Source of the DNA: Kappaphycus alvarezii | Lineage: Eukaryota; Rhodophyta; Florideophyceae; Gigartinales; Solieriaceae | Assembly (NCBI GenBank): GCA_002205965.3 | Contig: NADL03000649.1 | Coordinates: 1,240,001-1,304,000 of the forward strand | Direction of reading: 5' to 3' | Length of the DNA: 64,000 nucleotides | Shown: positions 48,571-59,869 of the stretch, in pieces | How positions within the stretch are numbered: the stretch's first letter is position 1 | Layout: every line of letters starts with the position of its first letter | Translations under genes and position numbers: made by a program | Notes under the pieces: model-generated | Databases searched by the model: none | The model's input: only the letters and a program-made list of their open reading frames with translations | What the model was told of the DNA's origin: nothing

Positions 48571-51427
48571 AAGAAGATTACAATTGCACGGAAAACAAGA
48601 ATATATCGAATTCCATATCTGAAGATGTGAGCACGCCGGAAGAGGTCCTTCAAAATTTGGAGGGTGAGGATCAAGAAAAGGACCAGCGCCAAATTGGAGA
48701 AATTCAAGAAAAAGTACAGCACCTTCCAGCCCCCGCCTCAATGATAATATCCGACATGTTAACATCTTCCGAAGTAATTGCATGGAGCGTTTCCGATTTA
48801 AGACAAGCAAGTGTACCGGTCACTCACTCATTTGAACTTACCGATACTAACCAATTTACCACAGGCCTAGACGTCAACCGCCAAAATATGACCAATTTAT
48901 CTCAGAGAATGTTACAAGTATGCTGGAAAATGATATCATTCGGCCAGTTTCATCCCCATGGTCATTTCCAGTTGTGGTCGCACCAAAGAAGGATGGAAAG
49001 CTGCGTTTTTGCGTCGATTACCGACAACTGAACCAGAGAATGATACCCGATCGATTTCCGATTCCGAATATGGAGGAAATCCTCGAGGACTTGAAGGACG
49101 GGAGATACTTCACCTCAATTGATCTTTACACTGGTTATTGGCAGATTCCATTGGATGAAAAATGCAAGGAAAAAACAACTTTTACCAGCAAAGCCGGTAC
49201 ATTCAGGTTCGAAGTGATGCCTTTTGGTCTCATGAATGCCCCAGCTACATTCCAAAGAATGATGAACGAGGTTTTGAAAGGACTTCCATTTGCAAGAGTT
49301 TATATCGATGATGTGTAATATTCTCAAAAACCTTGGATCAGCACATATCGCATGTCAAGACTGTGGTGGAGAAAATAGCTGCGTACAGCCTGAAAATTAA
49401 GTTAAGCAAATGCTTCTTTGCGAAAACGTCTATCCAATTACTCGGTCATATCGTCGATCAAGAGGGAATTAAAGTGGATCCAGAGAAAACGAAAAAAATC
49501 AAGTTGGCACCAAGGCCCGCTTCAAAGACGGAGGTTCGAAGCTTCTTAGGACTGGCCTCATATTACAGGAGATTTATCAAAGATTTCGCCAAGACTGCAG
49601 CACCGTTACATGCCAGCACAACAAAGAACGGAAAATTTTTATGGAACAAGGAAATGCAAACCGCATTTGAAGAGCTTAAAGATAAGCTATGTGTCCCCCC
49701 AGTGCTCATGTATCCAGATTTCAAGAGACCATTTGTTGTGGAGACAGATGCCTCAGAACGGTCTTTGGGTGCCGTTTTGTCCCAAAAAGATGAAAACGGA
49801 AGACTACACCCGGTTCAATTCGCAAGTCGCACTCTGAATGATGCGGAAAGGAGATACTCAGTCTGCGAAAAAGAAGCGCTCGCTGTTGTCTTCGCACTGA
49901 AAAAGTTTCGCGTATACCTTTTATCACTCGAGAAATTTGTCTTGATAACTGATCACCAGGCACTTAAGACAGCATTCCAAAAGAAAGATGTACATCACCG
50001 CTTGGCCCGATGGCTCGACATTTTCGCAGAATATCGGTTTGAAATTGTGTATAGGCCCGGACGCAATAATCAGCCTGCCGACTACCTATCCCGCTTGAGG
50101 GATCCACTGATTCCAAATGAAAAAGCTTCCGAGAACATCGTCGGAGTTGCCGAGGTGCAAGTGCCGAACAATAACGAGTACGAAGCTAATATTGACGGAC
50201 TAATTAAATTCCTGGATGGACTAGAAATGAGAAAGGTTGATATTGAACACAGAAATTGGGTACGCAGGAATCAAAAGGCTTTTACACTATGGAATGGGAA
50301 ACTCTTCCGACACACGAAAGCCGGTCCTCGACTAGTGGCCCCTTTGAAAGAAAGAATGAAGATCTTGAGGACTTTTCATGATGAGTTAGGGCATTGGGAT
50401 CTCGAAACAACCAAAAATTCGTTACTGAGAGATTCTGGTGGCCCAGTATCCATAAGGACGTCTATAATTTCGTGAAAAGCTGCGACAACTGTCAAAAATT
50501 CACGCCAATACGAAAGTATAAGACAACTCTAGGCTTTCCAGTTTCCGGTCTCTTTGAAACCTTTCAATTGACTTTGCCGGCCCATTCAAGGAAACCTCTT
50601 CCGGAAACAAATATCTCCTTATAGGGGTGGAACATCTTACTGGATGGCCAATAGCAGTTGCAGTTGAGGAGGCCAATGCTGAAGTGGTCCTGAGATTCAT
50701 CGAAAAAGAAATAATTGAACCGTTTGGTCTTCCAAAAAGGATCATCTCGGATAACGCACTTTGTTTTACTGCAACTTCACTGCTTCGTTTCTTGGAAGAA
50801 AAAGGTATTCAGCTAAAGACAGTTCTCGCATATGCTCCTATGTCAAACGGGAAAGCGGAGAGGATGGTTGGAACCATCAAACGATCAATATCGAAAACTA
50901 TGTCCGAGAATGAAATCCAGTGGGAAGATGCCTTACCAAAAGTGTTATACGGCTATCGTCGAAGAAGAGGAAGAAGTGGACGGTCACCGTTTGAGCTAAT
51001 GTACGGAAGAGCTCCTAGAATGTTACAGAGAGATATGGAAACAAATGTTATCGATGAAGAGAGTAGAGAGGTCGAACTATTGGCCACCGAAAGCTGGAGA
51101 TCACACCGCGCGCTAACACAGACAAGAAATAAGGATGAAGAGCCTCCAGTCCAAACTTTCTCAGTCGGCTCTAAAGTACTTGTAGCACACGGAAAAGCAA
51201 TGCAACAGGCTGTGAAGTGGCCGGCTTTCCAAACAAAGTACTCGAACCCTTGCATCGTCACGGAGGAAAGACACCCGCATTATAAGCTCTGTTCAAGCTC
51301 AGGGAAGAGATCAAGGAGGGCAATCCATGCACGTCGTCTGGTCCCTTACCATCAGAGGCCTGAAGAATTCCTTCTCACACAGGACTATGCGCAACCACGG
51401 GGATACTCATCTTTAACTATAGAATGA
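48567..51427 (+). pseudogene. Element C pol: RT, RNase H, integrase in several frames
   Basis: The order of parts is: pol start 48567; RT SFPVVVAPKKDG and YIDD (49297-49308); RNase H with VETDAS and TDHQAL; integrase zinc region (HDELGHWD, with CDNCQ at 50485-50500); and a DDE core ending in a basic tail at 51427. The frame changes are near 48850, 49313, 50415 and 50562, each equivalent to one missing base and mostly in runs of two to five identical bases. There is no chromodomain. The next frame starts at an overlapping ATGA (51424-51427). Confidence 0.88.
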
Positions 51428-52484
51428 TTCCTATGGGAGGAAAAAGGGCCTGGGAATGGATCATCTCGATTACGCGTGACTACTACGAACTCCACGTAAT
51501 CATCCATTTCTACATTAATATATGCCTATGTTTTCGTACGTTGAACGGACCATTGCTACCTCAAGAAGATTTCCGACTATTGATCAGAGTTCTATTCTCA
51601 TTCCAAAACGGAAGGTTCACGGAAGCAGGTCCAGAGTTTGTGGAAGTCATATATCATTACTCTATAGGAGGTATGGAATGGTAGCTATCGGAGACTTGTC
51701 GCAAACATATCTGAACATTATCCGTCCAGTTTACGTATTTCTCAAGAACAACCAAGATGTGCGACTGAGAGGTTACAGCTTGCCCCCTGATATGGAATAT
51801 CGACTGGTCCCATATCCTCTATGGGAACCTTACGTTGCTCCGCTCAGAAATACAACCTCAGCCGAAGACCAGGATCCTCCCGAGGCCGTGATGATGATAC
51901 GAGCTGGACCATCAAGTGATCGGGGCGGATCATCGAAGAGGGCAAGGCGTCGGGAGCAGCGAGGAAGATCGCCAAGAAGATCGCCTCAAACACCGCCTAG
52001 TCTCCCAGGGGGAAACTATGCATCCTTAATTATTGGACGACTACCAATTAGACGTTGGCTTCGCGAAATGACAGAGGACCCTCGAGAAGCAGAAGTAATT
52101 TCCTTTTTTGCCATTAGTATTTGCATGTGCTTCCAGACCATTCACGGGGCGCACCTTACTCGTGAGGACTCAGTCCTTATGTTGCGAGTTTTTTTCTCCT
52201 TCAGATACCCGTTTCTGGACCCGTTGCCAGAAAAGTTTGCATACTACGTTTACTACCTCACATTTGGAAGGTTTGGAGAAGTGAAACGGGAGGAGCTCAT
52301 TAGAGAACACTATGAAACCATACGCCGAATCTACGAAACTCTTGACCAAGGAGATGAGCCGGTCATCGCACGGTACACACTCTCTCATCATATTGGAAAT
52401 GAGCTACTACCATATCCTTATAGTGAACCCTATACTCTCCCTGATGAATGGATAGAACTCCCACAAGAACAACAAGAGCAGTGA
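51424..52484 (+). pseudogene. Accessory frame of element C with a duplicated domain
   Basis: This reading frame comes after integrase, where gypsy elements usually have nothing or an envelope-like frame. Copy 1 of a domain spans about 51451-51846 (HFYINICLCFRTLNG ... YPLWEPY), with one frame change near 51675. A linker rich in Arg, Ser and Gly (51900-52010) follows, containing KRARRREQRGRSPRRSP. Copy 2 is about 52040-52440 (FFAISICMCFQTIHG ... YPYSEPY). Over the best 37 aligned positions, 19 residues are identical. The domain has no transmembrane segment that I can call, no zinc ligands in spacing, and no family that I recognise. The linker resembles a nuclear-localisation or RNA-binding segment. 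Confidence 0.75.
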
Positions 52485-52504
52485 CGAGCCGGGACGTTCG
52501 TCTT

Positions 52505-52517
52505 GAGCGGGAGGGCG
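52505..52517 (+). promoter_or_regulatory. Putative polypurine tract of element C
   Basis: GAGCGGGAGGGCG stands directly before the right LTR. Its purine content is broken by two C, so it is an imperfect tract. Confidence 0.5.
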
Positions 52518-53237
52518 TGATGTGCGCAAATTCGCACACGAAAAAATTTAGATGAGGACCATAATTGTATACAGTATTGGAACTGGGAAGATATTTTTAC
52601 AGTTTTTGAATTTGCAAGATATTTTTAATTTGGGTGAGTGTGGCAAATTCATCGGTTGATTTTTTATTTTAGGACACGCTGTCATAGTGGATGTCAGTAC
52701 AGTTCTAGGTTGTGGGTGATACTACGAGTGACTCTGAAAGGTCTATATAATGGCCACATCAATTCCCACCCCTGGCCGATGGGTGGCTGGCATGGGTATG
52801 GCACCTAGATATTTACCTTGAGGAAATATCTTCTAATGGTCTCTCTGGTTCACACGATTCCCGTGAATGCGTTTTATGGTATTTAGTATGTTTGATTGAG
52901 ACTTTAGGATTAGCCGAAAGGTCTATATAAGCTGAGTAAAGTGCTTCCTCCTTGAGAGGTCAAGCAAGTTGGCAGACAACTTCAGGTCAAGCTCCGAGTA
53001 GTAGGAAGTTGAGAGTCAACTTCAGACCCTAGAAAACTTTTTCCTAAGCTGGTCGCAGAGCATCAGTGGTAGACCCTGCCCCTTTTATACTTGCTTGTAG
53101 CCCTCTCAACTCTCTCCCATATACACTCCTTTTTATTTGTTCAACTATACCACGGTAGCACTTTTGTCGCTCGCAACACCTCCGTCTTGGGGTAGTTGGT
53201 TCTAAGTATCTCTTCTCCCGACGATTTACCCCTATCA
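52518..53237 (+). repeat. 3' LTR of element C
   Basis: 720 bp, apparently identical to the left LTR, ending CCCCTATCA. The flank on the right is GAAGGTCAGCC. Confidence 0.93.
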
Positions 53238-53955
53238 GAAGGTCAGCCTACGTATGCGGAGATAGATGCCAACCGCACCATCTGGGAGGGGATGGGATTG
53301 GTTGCCAATTTCTTGTCCATGCAGTAGGCTCGGGTGGTTGCGTCCTACTGCACCCTGGTGCGTAAAAGCGGCAACGGCGATCGGGTAGAGGGAGCCAAGG
53401 TTGACGGAGTCCGTTGTGGCAAGGAATGTTGCGAAGCATAATGCATAGGATCAAATCGACTGACGGCGTAGGAAGCTTCGGTCTCCTAGGCGCAGGATTC
53501 CGAGAAGTGCCAAGATTCAGTGGATAGAATAGTAAGCGGTCTTGTCGCGGGCAAATGCGGGAGATGCTTGCGGTGGCGGGCCATGAAGACGCGCGATTTG
53601 GGAGAAGCCGTGGCTGTCAACGTGAGCGGAGGGGAAGCCTTTTTCTATAGCACGAGAGTAAAGAAGCCACTGCGACGATTCTGCACCATCAACTTCGCAA
53701 TGTGTCCAACTGTGCAGCAGCAGCATAGGATTGCCAATGGTCAGAGATCCTGAAGACCTGGGCCGTGAAGCATGCTGGGGTCCGTAATGTGGAAGCGTAT
53801 GTATGCGTTGCAGAAGTAGTCGGTCTTGTAGGCTCTACCGTTGTGAGAAGGAAATTGGTGATGGACCGGGGTTGCCAATCTGGTTACAAAGAATTCGAAG
53901 TTGTTTAGTTTGTTAAATACAAGTACATTCAGAGCAGAGATTCGGTGAGGACTGC
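53238..53955. other. Spacer without a recognised gene
   Basis: Short frames on both strands (53248-53454, 53517-53753) show no domain. It lies between element C and a family R fragment and may be old non-LTR sequence. Confidence 0.4.
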
Positions 53956-55890
53956 GGCACTCACTGTGGAGGGGTCAGGGGCCTAAAATCCCAGTCTTCC
54001 GTACGTTGGGTCAACCCAAGGGAAGGCCCTCTCTTCAACAGGTTTACGGAGTGCATAAATACGTCCATCCAGGGTCTTCTTAGCCGGGGACTCCACTTAT
54101 GCATTGCATTGGTTAAAGATGATGATTGTCTTCTACGGCAAGAATAAGGCTCTCCATCCTCTCTTGCTATCGTTACAGGAGAAGTTCTCACCTGCCCTGA
54201 ACGCTTGGTACGCAGATGACGGTAACATTGTTCTTCCTTGGTCCCAAGCCCCGCTGCCATCCGTTTCATCCAGCTTGAAGGAGGTCCACTAGGGTTCCAG
54301 CTCAACCTTGGCAAGACCAAGTTTACGGCTTCTCCCCTTCCCACTCCCCTTTGGCACTTCCTTGCCCCTTTTCAACCCCCCTGGTTTCATCGTGCTGAGA
54401 TCCCGATTGGCTCGGACCCTTTTGTTCGACGCATCTTCCAATCCCTTCGAGACTTGGATGATGCTCAATTGGCTTTCCACTTACACTGCTTCTGCGCGAA
54501 CGCCTCCAAGGTCATGCACTTGCTACGTACGCTTCCCTCCACTCAATCTGCAGTACTCGCCCGCTGGCTTCGATCAGAAGCAGAGGGAAGCGTTCCTCCA
54601 ATTGCAGCTGCCCTGCCCAGAGCGAGCCTCGCTCCAAGCCTCTCTCCCTCTTCTCCATGGGCGGTCTAGGTCTCCGCAAACTTCAGACATTACCGAGGCT
54701 GCTTACGCAGCATCTGATTCCTTTGGACTTATCTCCGACCTGCTCACTCTTTCCCAGGACCGCCACTTGGAAGAGATCCCTCGGTCCGCCATCTCGCTTT
54801 TATCCTCCCGCCACCAGCAGCTGTCTTCGTCGTTTACAGCTACGGCTCTTTTCGGGCGTTGTTCATCGCCGGTCCCCGGGAAAAGGCTCCCAGTCTGCGA
54901 CCACAACTGAACTCATGCCATAGAAGTCCAATAGGTTGTTCTCGTCCGCGGCAGCCCACGACCGAGCACGGCTCCTCTCCGTGCGCACATCCTCCGCCTC
55001 ATCTGTTTCTCTTCGCTTCCTCATCCCCACCGCGGTACGTACATGTCCTCTTCTACTTGGAAGGTCGCTCTGGCTCTACGTCTCAGCATCGCGCTATTCC
55101 CTGGATCAACTCGCTGTCCAGTCTGCTCCCGCCGCTCGACCGACATCGCACCCGTCTTAGATCCAAGTGGCCAACACGCGTTGACCTGCCAATACGAAGA
55201 CGGAATGAGTCGTCGTCATTACATCCTCCGCAATGTTCTTGCCCGCTACTGCAAGGAAGTTGGGATCGTCGCCCTCGTCGAACATCCGCTCCTCTACCAG
55301 GTTCCCAACTCATCTGGGCATTCGGAGTCCCCCGCGCTACGAATGGACATTTACATACCCGCTGCATACGGGCTTCACAGTACCGATATCGCCGTCGACG
55401 TTACAGTTGCCCACCCCTCCGCACGCCGCCACATTTCGCAAGTACGGTTACTGCAGGCGCTGCCGCAACACTCGCAGAGCGCGTGAAACATCGTCATTAC
55501 GGCACTTACTGCAACCAAAACGATATCCTCCTCTACCCCGTCGGGATTGATATCTATGGCGCCTTGGGCGACGACGGCAAGGGTTTTTTCCGCCGCCTTG
55601 CTTCCGTCGCTGCTTCCCGTCGCGGTTCCTCCCCTCAACAGGAGCTCCGCGACTTCGTTACCCGTTTTGCGTTTAGTCTCCAAATAATGCAGGCGCGACA
55701 GGTTTCTACCCGCCGCCCGCATCCGTGGTTGATTTATGAATACCCTTCGCACGCTTCTGTGCAACATTGTACAACCCACAAAGATTTACCAACAAGAATG
55801 TGGATCAGGTTCTGGGTAGTGGGAAGGAACTGCTGCATGCTGGCTGAGTTCCGTAGCCAAGTCCCCTGAGTGCTGAGATTAGTAGAGAGT
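53956..55890 (+). mobile_element. Non-LTR family R fragment: RT palm to endonuclease-like end
   Basis: In order, over three frames: LNAWYADDGNI with the RT YADD box (54200-54230); LGFQLNLGKTKF (54295-54330); a helical thumb-like region (54450-54600); a zinc-binding CPVC ... DPSGQHALTC pattern (55115-55195); RRHYILRNVLARY (55210-55250); then RMDIYIP and TDIAVDVTVAHPSARR (55340-55435), the endonuclease-like core; and PVGIDIYGALG (55540-55575). This is the longest copy of the family on this side and shows the domain order RT, zinc ligand set, endonuclease-like. Frames change at least five times. Confidence 0.7.
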
Positions 55891-56035
55891 GCCTGGTTGG
55901 GGACAAGGAGCGGAGGTTTCGAGCGGCTGTACACAAAGCCATTAGGCCGATGAAAGTGGGCGTGCAGACTAGGACAGGGCTGAGCAGCGACTCTCGGTCC
56001 ATGCGAATGGACGAATTGGAAATGTCAATGGCGAC

Positions 56036-56375
56036 TGATAGGGTAAATCGTCGGGAGAAGCGATACTCAGAACCAAATACCCCAAGAAGGTGTTGCAAGC
56101 GACAAAAGTGCTACCGTGGTATAGTTGAACGAACTAAAAGGAGTGGATAAGAAAGACAGTTGAGAGGGCCACAAGAAAGTATAGAAAAGGCAGGGCCTAC
56201 CACTGATGCTCTGCGACCAGCGTAGAAAAATGTTTCTTGGGTCTGAAGTTGACTCTCAACTTCCTACTACTCGGGACTTGACTTGAAGTTGTCTGCCAAC
56301 TTGCTTGATCTCTCCAAGAGGAAGCAGTTTACTCAGCTTATATATACTTTTGGCTACCCCTTAAGTCCGAGCAAA
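56036..56375 (-). repeat. Diverged LTR fragment of family C
   Basis: The minus strand from about 56375 to 56036 matches the last 320 bp of the element C LTR with many differences: TATATATAAGCTGAGTAAAC, the GTTGAGAGTCAACTTC segment, and the end TTTACCCTATCA. The outer end stands at TGATAGGG (56036). The 5' part of the LTR is missing or too diverged to see. Confidence 0.75.
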
Positions 56376-57182
56376 ACTACAAAAGATACCAGGAATGCAT
56401 AAAAACACTTTGTGTGGATGATATACTCTAAACAAAAGATACTTAAGAAACGAACAATCGATCTGGTCCTCTTCTTTCCCATTCTCTAGACCAGAACCAA
56501 AAAACTCATCCAAAATATCCATGCTGCCCAAGCAGTCCCCACAAATATCCGAGAACGGCTCATAAATCACTATTTTTTCCTGGGAGATATCTAAACCACT
56601 AAAGATGCTCCCATCCGGTTCCAGCTTCGGGACCACTTGGTCCATACTGTCCAGCCCCGGCCCTACCATTCCAACACTTTCCATGTCTCCCTCCCCCCTC
56701 ATCCTCCTCTTCACCCTCTTCATCCTCCTCTTCATCCTCCTCGTCATCCTCCTTCTCGTAGACCAATTCCAGGGCTGCCCACCTCCTCGAAAGTCTCCCT
56801 AGCTCCCCCCTCGACTTCCCACTCCTGCCCCTCACCTACCTCCTCCGCCTCATCTTCGACGAACAAGCGACGCACAAATTCGATCACCTTCTTCTTTTTT
56901 GTCGGCGTAGATACTCATCACGGTAAGTGGGGCCGAAAGGGAGTTGGGGAATGGCGTTTTAGGGTGCGAGGGTGGCGATTTTTGGAAATGACTTTGGAGG
57001 GGCATAGGTTGTCCATTTTGGTCTGCTTTGGGGAGTGGTAGGAAATTGACGGTGTTTGAATGGATAGGGGAGAGAGGTGGTGAGTAAAATGATCTGGGAG
57101 GTTTGAAACTTGGAATAAAAGTGCTTAAATCGGCTCCCGAGGAACATTCTATAGATTTAGAAGAGGGAAAATAAATCAACAA
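56361..57182 (-). pseudogene. Acidic reading frames beside the family C LTR fragment
   Basis: Several minus frames carry non-random composition: KKVIEFVRRLFVEDEAEE (about 56905-56850), then a very acidic run of Glu and Asp (56770-56710), then DMESVGMVGPGLDSMDQVVP and later SQEKIVIYEPFSDICGDCLG (56690-56540). These lie in different frames, and an intron (donor GTGAGG, acceptor GGGCAG at about 56845-56784) could join the first two. The last frame runs into the LTR fragment. It may be a broken host gene or the 3' part of another retroelement; I cannot decide. Confidence 0.35.
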
Positions 57183-57479
57183 GGAATTTGTACTAGTGCA
57201 TTTGCACCCTTTCTCACAAAAAAAATGAATTTGGAGAAGGACGTAAGCGAAAAAGGAAAAAGAACTTGATTCGGATCGATTTAGAGGGGAAAATACAGCA
57301 TAAAAATATCTAGATAAAACAGAAGTGAATTCGGAGAGTACCGCGGTAAGGATAAGAAAGGGTCACGGAGGGCGAGGAAGGACCAGAACTACAAGCAATT
57401 TTGGAAGGGGAAGATAATAGAGTAAATTAGAAGTCGGTAGATGACAGTGACAAAAAAATCCATTCCGATCCGCGCGCGC
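57183..57479. other. AT-rich spacer without a gene
   Basis: No reading frame of note and no repeat recognised. Confidence 0.4.
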
Positions 57480-57810
57480 CTAACGGTAACCATGCTGAGA
57501 TGAACAGCTTGAAGGTTCCGCTTGTAAAGTTGTGGTTGTAGGGACAAATAAGTTCATTATGGCTTTGATTTTGGTTGCTGCTTCGAGTAGGATAAACAAT
57601 ATCCTCTCGTTGTCAATGTCAGTTGGGAGCAGAGTCTTCCTGGCAACACGGTGGAGGACTAAGCCGATCGTAATGGGGCGGATCTTGTCAGGATTTCATT
57701 GAGGGAAGTTTGCAGTGTTGATGGTGGGTAGTGCCACGTCGGGGAGGTCGCCGATGAAGATGCCGTTGATTTTTTGGGTGAGGGCGGAAAGAATTTTCAC
57801 CTTACCTTAC
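57480..57810 (-). mobile_element. Reverse-transcriptase fragment of a non-LTR element
   Basis: The minus strand encodes NPDKIRPITIGLVLHRVARK with one stop just before it (about 57700-57640), and a GIFIGDLPDVALPTINTANF-like piece upstream. The KIRPI motif is the fingers region of these RTs, as in the element at 9620-12740 (KIRAIAV). It is head to head with the next fragment. Confidence 0.55.
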
Positions 57811-57979
57811 GTACTGTTGAAGCTCTTGACGAGAGGTCAAACTATCCGGACGGTTACAAATTGATTTCATACATAGACGACGGCTGTCCTGCTAGACGTC
57901 CGTGCTTAGGGAATCGGAGCGCGGGAGTTCATGGGAGCTAAGTAGTCAGACCGGGACGACTAGGAAGCCTGAACATCGC

Positions 57980-58680
57980 GTCTGCGGCTAGGGATATTTG
58001 GCACATATAGTGGGGTTCCGAGCGGGGTGTCTGGTGAGAGGTAGGTTAGTTGGGGAAAGGGCAGTTATGTTGGAGGCATCGTCCGATGCAGACGGGGGAA
58101 GTTGCAAAAGCAGTTGCAGTCGGCAAAAGGCTCTGGGCTGCAGTACAAAACTCTGGTGGGGAGCTTCTTTGCCCCCCACCAGACAGCAAACGGGATACAG
58201 GCCGGGATAGATGATGTTGTGCACGACACGCCGACCATCTACCACTGTCTCTCCCATACCCTTCAGGTCGCTAGCGTCCTTATTGATGCCTCCAACGCGG
58301 TCAACTGCGTGAACAGGCAATCGCCACTAAACCTCCTGCCTGTCCGCAACCCCACGTTCGCGCGGTCATTAATATGGTCAGTGACTGCTCGCAACCCCTG
58401 CTTTCTCGTCCTAAACCGACAGCATACAGTGATTCCAAGCGCACTGGGCATATGATGCAGTGACCCAGTTCGCACGCTCCTGTTGACGCTTATCTTCAAG
58501 CCCTTATTACTCAAGCTTGTAGAGAGCCCAGAATCATCCTTAAACCAATGGTGCGGGGATGATGGCACACTCGCCGACACACTCGTTAGCACTCGGCCTG
58601 CCCTCGTGGGCTTTCATCGCACCACGGAAATACGGGCCTCCCCGAATGAAGAAACAGTCAGCTCCAAACTTTAAGCCCAA
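57980..58680 (+). mobile_element. Reverse-transcriptase fragment of non-LTR family R
   Basis: The plus frame 58102-58455 has APHQTANGIQAGIDDVVHDT, VASVLIDASNAVNCVNRQSP (palm motif A, D-A-S-N-A) and ending IPSALGI. The same layout, SPYQMPNGIKAGMDDMVHNT then DARNTFNRV, is in 9620-12740. It is truncated at both ends. Confidence 0.65.
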
Positions 58681-59869
58681 GCCAGCTCGTGCATAATAAG
58701 GTACAATGTTAAGATCTAACTTGAATAATGTTAAGAGAGAAACCGGATGCGTTACATTTACGAGCAGAACTCCCTCCCTTTAAGTTTCTCTATTCACTCC
58801 CTTTTCCTTTGCTTCTCCCTGCACTCCTTTTTTTACGCCACGAAATTTGCGTTTCTTTATACTCTTTTCATTCTCTCGTTTCTTTTTTAATGAGCAATTG
58901 ACTTCTCCTTTGATGATAATCGTTTTGGTCTTCTCCGTTTATTTGATCTTCCTCATTCCTAAATATCTTTTTCCATAATCAATACTTGTACGCATGATTT
59001 TCGCCATATCACCCCTTTTAAGGCGTTTTCTCTACATCTCACTACAAGACCAATTTCACATACTTTTTGATTCAGCGTGCCTGTACATATGAAGCTTTTG
59101 GTGCTATTTAAACACTTTGGGTGCCACCCAAAATTTATCTACGTCCCTACAGCAAAACAGAATCGCAATTCACCCCCCATGACAGTCATCATGCACAGAC
59201 TACCCTCTTGTCGCCCAATTTCCAAAACCCGTCCCACTCTCCCCATCATCGTCTCTCCTTTATTCCTCTCGGTCCCAACTGACGCAGCGAACTGCCTCGG
59301 TCGTCAAACGAGAAAACGTCTGACGGAGCTCAGTGCTCGTCATCTGGTGTAGATCGAAGCACAGGAATCAGAGGGGGGGAGACCGGAGGAGAAGGATGGT
59401 AAGGTAAAGGAGTGCTTCGAAGAGAAGGTGGCCCCTGGGCTGGTCTACGGGACGGAATGAAGAGCAGGACGAGGAAGACTCCCGGCGGAATAAGAAAAGT
59501 GGGAGGATGTGGAGGAAGAGAGGTAAATGGGGATTCCGCGTATGAAGAGGATGTCGAACCGGATCACATGGAAGGGGAAGGAATGAACGGTTGACCATAG
59601 GGTCCTAGCCATGGAACCGCTTGGAGGGACTCAGGTGAGCTGTATTTCGTCACAGTGAGGGAAGACAATTGCGGACCATCCATGGTACATGTGGGGAGAA
59701 CATGGTACCCATGATGCTTTAAGGAAAGTGCTAGGTTTTGATCTAGAGGAGGAAGATTTGAGGAGTAGATTCATTTAGTTTCTTTCAAGTGCCTTTTTTC
59801 AAACTCTTTGCGTACAAATGAAGTATTTTTCTACTTTTTATGGTGCTTCTAGTAGTTTTATAAAGAATT
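58681..59869. other. Region without a recognised gene
   Basis: Short frames only (59077-59352, 59368-59598). The left part is rich in T with TTTCTTT runs. Confidence 0.4.

Larger units (their letters stand above)
45755..53237 (+). mobile_element. Gypsy-type LTR retrotransposon C with an accessory frame
   Basis: The LTRs are 45755-46474 and 52518-53237, each 720 bp and identical as far as I can compare by eye. The primer-binding site is at 46477, a purine-rich stretch precedes the right LTR, and the inside reads gag, protease, RT, RNase H, integrase and an extra frame. LTR identity implies a very recent insertion or recent gene conversion. However, no 5-bp duplication is present (left flank GTAAG, right flank GAAGG), and the coding part is split by about eight single-base frame changes. 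Confidence 0.93.
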
